Part shown: positions 53,374 to 55,915 of the stretch, one piece after another | How the letters are laid out: each line of letters begins with the position of its first letter | Numbering within the stretch: the stretch's first letter is position 1 | NCBI GenBank assembly: GCA_020722765.1 | Contig: DYKD01000012.1 | Span: 1 to 55,915 of the forward strand | DNA: 55,915 bases | Source of the DNA: Brevinema andersonii | GTDB lineage: Bacteria > Spirochaetota > DYKD01 | Direction: 5' to 3' | The notes under the pieces: model-generated | Told to the model about the DNA's origin: nothing | Database searches by the model: none | What the model saw: the letters and a program-made list of their open reading frames with translations, nothing else | Translations under genes and position numbers: made by a program

Positions 53374-55752
53374 ATGCCTTTTTCAAATTCTAAAGCTGAC
53401 TTGCATGTCCATTCCAAATATTCAGAACATCCGAATGACTGGTTTCTAAAACGGCTGGGGGCTGCGGAGTCATACACTGAGCCAGAATATATTTACCAGA
53501 CAGCAAAAGCAAGTGGAATGACCTATGTCACTCTCACTGACCATAACCGGATCGATGGAGCTCTCCTGCTCAGACAGAAACATCCGGATGACGTCTTTCT
53601 CAGCGTGGAAGCGACAACCTACTTTCCTGAAGATGAATGCAAGATGCACATCCTTGTCTATGGCATTTCAGAAACCCAGTTTGAAGAGATCCAGAAGCTA
53701 CGTATCAACATCTATGACTTACGCGCCTACTTGCATCAGGAAAACCTCTCCCACTCTGTCGCTCATGCGCTTTTTGCTGTGAACAACAAACTGACACTGG
53801 AACATCTTGAAAAACTCATCCTCATGTTCGATGTGTTTGAAGGAATTAACGGAAGCAGGAACAAACAGAGTAACGAACTCTGGATGCGCCTTCTCAGGAA
53901 CCTCACACCTGAACATATCAAACGTCTTGTGGAAAAACATAAGATACAGCCTTATAGTGACATGCCGTGGAAGAAAGGGTTTACTGCAGGGTCTGACGAC
54001 CATGCGGCATTCTTCATATCAAAAACCTATACAACGTCCCCTGCAAAATCAATGCAGGACTTCATCCTGAGTATCAGGGAAAAAGAGACCCTTGCCGCAG
54101 GAAACCACAATAATTCCCAGAATCTCGCTTTTGCAATATACAAGATCGCTTATGACTTTTCAAAGTCAAAATCAACACAGAAAACAGACTCCATCCTTTT
54201 CCAGCTGAACGAGTTCATATTTGAAAAAAAACCTGTCAGCATGAAGAACAAGATCAAGATGCAGATTGGCAAGGCCCGTGGCAAGGCAACAGACATCCAG
54301 AAAAAACTCATTGAGATTACGGATCATCTTAAAGAAGAGATGCCCATTGAACAGAAGCTGGACATTGTCTATGAAAAGATCGCAGATGTTTCTGACATCT
54401 TCTTCAAACGGATTCTCACCTCGTTGTCTGCAGATCTTATCAACGGAGACATCATCAACCTTGTAAAAAATGTCTCTGCCAGCCTTCCCGGAATTTTCCT
54501 TTCGCTCCCCTTTTTCTCAAGCCTCAAACACATGTTTGACAACAGAAAGCTGATCGACCAGCTTTTCAAGGCATTCAATGTCAGACAAAAAACTTCAGAG
54601 GACGGACGGAAAATCCTCTGGTTCACGGATACAATCAATGACCTGAATGGTGTTTCCATGACTTTACAGCAGATCGGAAAAATCGCATACTCAAAAAATA
54701 TTCCCTTAAAAATCGTAGTATCTACAAAGAGTGAAAAAACATTCTCTGAAACCAGGCATTCCATCATCAATGTCCCTCATATTTTCAGCACCAAACTCCC
54801 TTTTTACGAAAGACTTGAACTCCGCATTCCCTCCCTACTCAAGGCATTAAAACAATTCTATGATTTCGAACCTGACGAGATTGTTGTATCATCTCCTGGT
54901 CCCATGGGTCTCCTTGGATTATTAACAGCGAAGCTCTTCAATATTCCTGTTGCAGGCGTCTATCATACTGACTTCATCAGCCAAGCTCAGCAGATCAATG
55001 TGGATGAAGGTCTCATCAAACTCATGAAAAGCGTTGAACAATGGTTCTACTCGACTTTGGATGAAGTATGGGTCCCTACTTCTGAATATATGAACATCCT
55101 TGAAAACAGGGGGGTTGAACGTATCAGGATGAAGATTTTCCACAGAGGCATTGACGTTGAACACTTTTCACCACGAGCATACAACTACCAGTTCATAAAG
55201 AAAAAATATGGGATACGTGAAGGCATTGACCTTCTTTTTGTGGGACGGATATCCAAGGACAAGAATCTTGATTTCCTTTTGGAGACCTACACAGCTATCG
55301 CTCAGACAAAAAAACAGGTTAACCTGATACTTGCAGGTGATGGTCCCTATTACGAGGAACTCAAAGACAAGACTGCTGGAATGGAAGGCGTCTATCTGAC
55401 AGACACACTTTCACAAGAGATGCTTCCAGATATGTATTCAGGAGCAGACCTCTTCGTGATGCCTTCAACAACAGATACTTTTGGAATGGTCGTCCTGGAA
55501 GCCCAGTCTTGTGGTCTTCCTGCTGTTGTGTCAGATGTTGGTGGACCAAAAGAGATCATTGTCGAAGGGGTCACCGGATATATTGCAAAAGCCAACGACA
55601 AAGCGGACTGGGTAGAAAAAATCGAGTCTGTCATAAGACTCAAGGAAGAAAATCCAGAAAAGTATGAAGAACTGAAAAACAGGGCGCGCACCCATGTCCT
55701 TGATAAATACGACTGGAATTCTGTAATCAAGGAATATCAACGCGCTGGCTGA
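53374..55752 (+). CDS. Fusion of a PHP-domain phosphoesterase and a GT4 glycosyltransferase
   Basis: 792 aa from the ATG at 53374, which has AGGAG ahead; an upstream ATG at 53332 lacks one. The N-terminal ~230 residues are a PHP domain with the metal ligands in DLHVHSKYS, LTDHNRIDG, FLSVEATTYF, KMHILVYG, SVAHALFAVN and GSDDHA, so phosphoesterase activity is likely. Residues ~230-410 form a helical linker. From ~420 follows a GT-B glycosyltransferase: WFTDTINDLNGVSMTLQQIG, VSSPGPMGLLGLLTAKLF, VGRISKDKNLDFLLE, and PSTTDTFGMVVLEAQSCG with the donor-binding acidic pair. Related GT4 enzymes build glycolipids or surface glycans. The fusion suggests that hydrolysis of a phosphorylated intermediate and glycosyl transfer are coupled. 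Confidence 0.85.
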   Translation: MPFSNSKADLHVHSKYSEHPNDWFLKRLGAAESYTEPEYIYQTAKASGMTYVTLTDHNRIDGALLLRQKHPDDVFLSVEATTYFPEDECKMHILVYGISETQFEEIQKLRINIYDLRAYLHQENLSHSVAHALFAVNNKLTLEHLEKLILMFDVFEGINGSRNKQSNELWMRLLRNLTPEHIKRLVEKHKIQPYSDMPWKKGFTAGSDDHAAFFISKTYTTSPAKSMQDFILSIREKETLAAGNHNNSQNLAFAIYKIAYDFSKSKSTQKTDSILFQLNEFIFEKKPVSMKNKIKMQIGKARGKATDIQKKLIEITDHLKEEMPIEQKLDIVYEKIADVSDIFFKRILTSLSADLINGDIINLVKNVSASLPGIFLSLPFFSSLKHMFDNRKLIDQLFKAFNVRQKTSEDGRKILWFTDTINDLNGVSMTLQQIGKIAYSKNIPLKIVVSTKSEKTFSETRHSIINVPHIFSTKLPFYERLELRIPSLLKALKQFYDFEPDEIVVSSPGPMGLLGLLTAKLFNIPVAGVYHTDFISQAQQINVDEGLIKLMKSVEQWFYSTLDEVWVPTSEYMNILENRGVERIRMKIFHRGIDVEHFSPRAYNYQFIKKKYGIREGIDLLFVGRISKDKNLDFLLETYTAIAQTKKQVNLILAGDGPYYEELKDKTAGMEGVYLTDTLSQEMLPDMYSGADLFVMPSTTDTFGMVVLEAQSCGLPAVVSDVGGPKEIIVEGVTGYIAKANDKADWVEKIESVIRLKEENPEKYEELKNRARTHVLDKYDWNSVIKEYQRAG

Positions 55753-55756
55753 AGGC

Positions 55757-55915
55757 TTACATTTTTCCGAAGCGTACAAGTTTTTCAACATTAAACGTAC
55801 CCTTACGAGGAACATTCATGAAGCCGTTCCATGCAGCCTGTGCGAAACGGCCTTCATCCAAAATATCAAAAAGCCATTCGTTGCATGTTGACGCGTCACC
55901 TGCCATGGCGATTCC
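55757..55915 (-). CDS. 3' end of an unidentified gene
   Basis: The last 52 codons before a TAA at 55757-55759; the 5' part lies beyond the window. The visible end reads MAGDASTCNEWLFDILDEG, RFAQAAWNGFMN and a final KGTFNVEKLVRFGKM. It appears to be a soluble protein with an amphipathic C-terminus. I do not recognise the family. It converges on the PHP-GT4 gene with 4 bp between the stop codons. Confidence 0.6.
   Translation of the reverse strand, partial: GIAMAGDASTCNEWLFDILDEGRFAQAAWNGFMNVPRKGTFNVEKLVRFGKM

Noticed and set aside
1-55915. CRISPR arrays, tRNA or rRNA genes, prophage or integrative element
   Set aside because: No spaced direct repeats, no tRNA-like folds with CCA/T-loop signatures, and no integrase or phage structural genes seen.

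Overview
The window looks like chromosomal DNA of a free-living, Gram-negative-type bacterium. Signal peptides, outer-membrane beta-barrels and lipoproteins are common, and some lipoboxes are relaxed (LQC, IGC). Sugar metabolism includes a pyrophosphate-type phosphofructokinase and a GTP-dependent PEP carboxykinase. GC content is moderate and TTG/GTG starts are used freely. This would fit a spirochaete or an uncultured relative, but nothing in the window (no rRNA, no tRNA, no taxon-specific marker) settles the phylum. The placement is a weak inference. Genes are packed tightly, and several convergent pairs end within 1-15 bp of each other.

Layout. 1-5018: the first codons of a REP-associated (IS200-like) transposase run off the left edge. 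Next come a CsgG-domain/beta-barrel protein, a secreted TPR-NHL-vWA protein with a SurA_N-like lipoprotein, and a TerB-like protein. 5145-8763: mfd and a [4Fe-4S] ferredoxin bracketed by palindromes. 8920-12854: a glucan-degradation operon (outer-membrane barrel plus a GH81 endo-beta-1,3-glucanase) behind a promoter overlapped by a LacI-type operator. 13025-14864: a decayed LTA-synthase-like sulfatase. 14867-20849: gltBD. 21348-24670: rpsU, a pyrimidine-nucleoside phosphorylase and RNase R, apparently from one promoter. 24686-29053: a GlcD-type FAD oxidase, an rtcB remnant, a beta-CASP ribonuclease-like protein and an MFS transporter. 29095-31406: a GC-rich structured block, then pckG with its own promoter, leader and terminator. 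31427-33172: a FecR-domain protein and a membrane TPR protein with a degenerate Mrr-like nuclease domain. 33244-39312: a sugar-acid cluster (SDR mannonate oxidoreductase-type, PPi-PFK, HAD phosphatase, LarA-type Ni racemase/epimerase, 6-phosphogluconate dehydrogenase). 39496-48388: a lipoprotein/membrane protein pair divergent from two giant tandem TPR/DUF3857/transglutaminase proteins, the second of which has lost its catalytic residues. 48394-53247: a reverse-strand run (damaged toxin with intact antitoxin, CYTH protein, hydrolase, membrane protein, metallopeptidase, RsmE, WecG-type glycosyltransferase). 53374-55752: a PHP-phosphoesterase/GT4 glycosyltransferase fusion. The last 159 bp hold the 3' end of an unidentified reverse-strand gene.

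Themes. (1) REP-like palindromes are scattered in intergenic DNA and a RAYT transposase sits at the edge. (2) Three genes (sulfatase, rtcB, DUF4258 toxin) are broken by internal deletions between intact neighbours. (3) Promoters fit one pattern: TTGA(C/T)(A/T), exactly 17 bp, TATATT-like. One of them would yield a nearly leaderless mRNA. (4) The best candidates for undescribed biology are the LarA/PFK/HAD/SDR/Gnd cluster, the enzyme-plus-pseudoenzyme transglutaminase pair, and the membrane TPR-Mrr protein.
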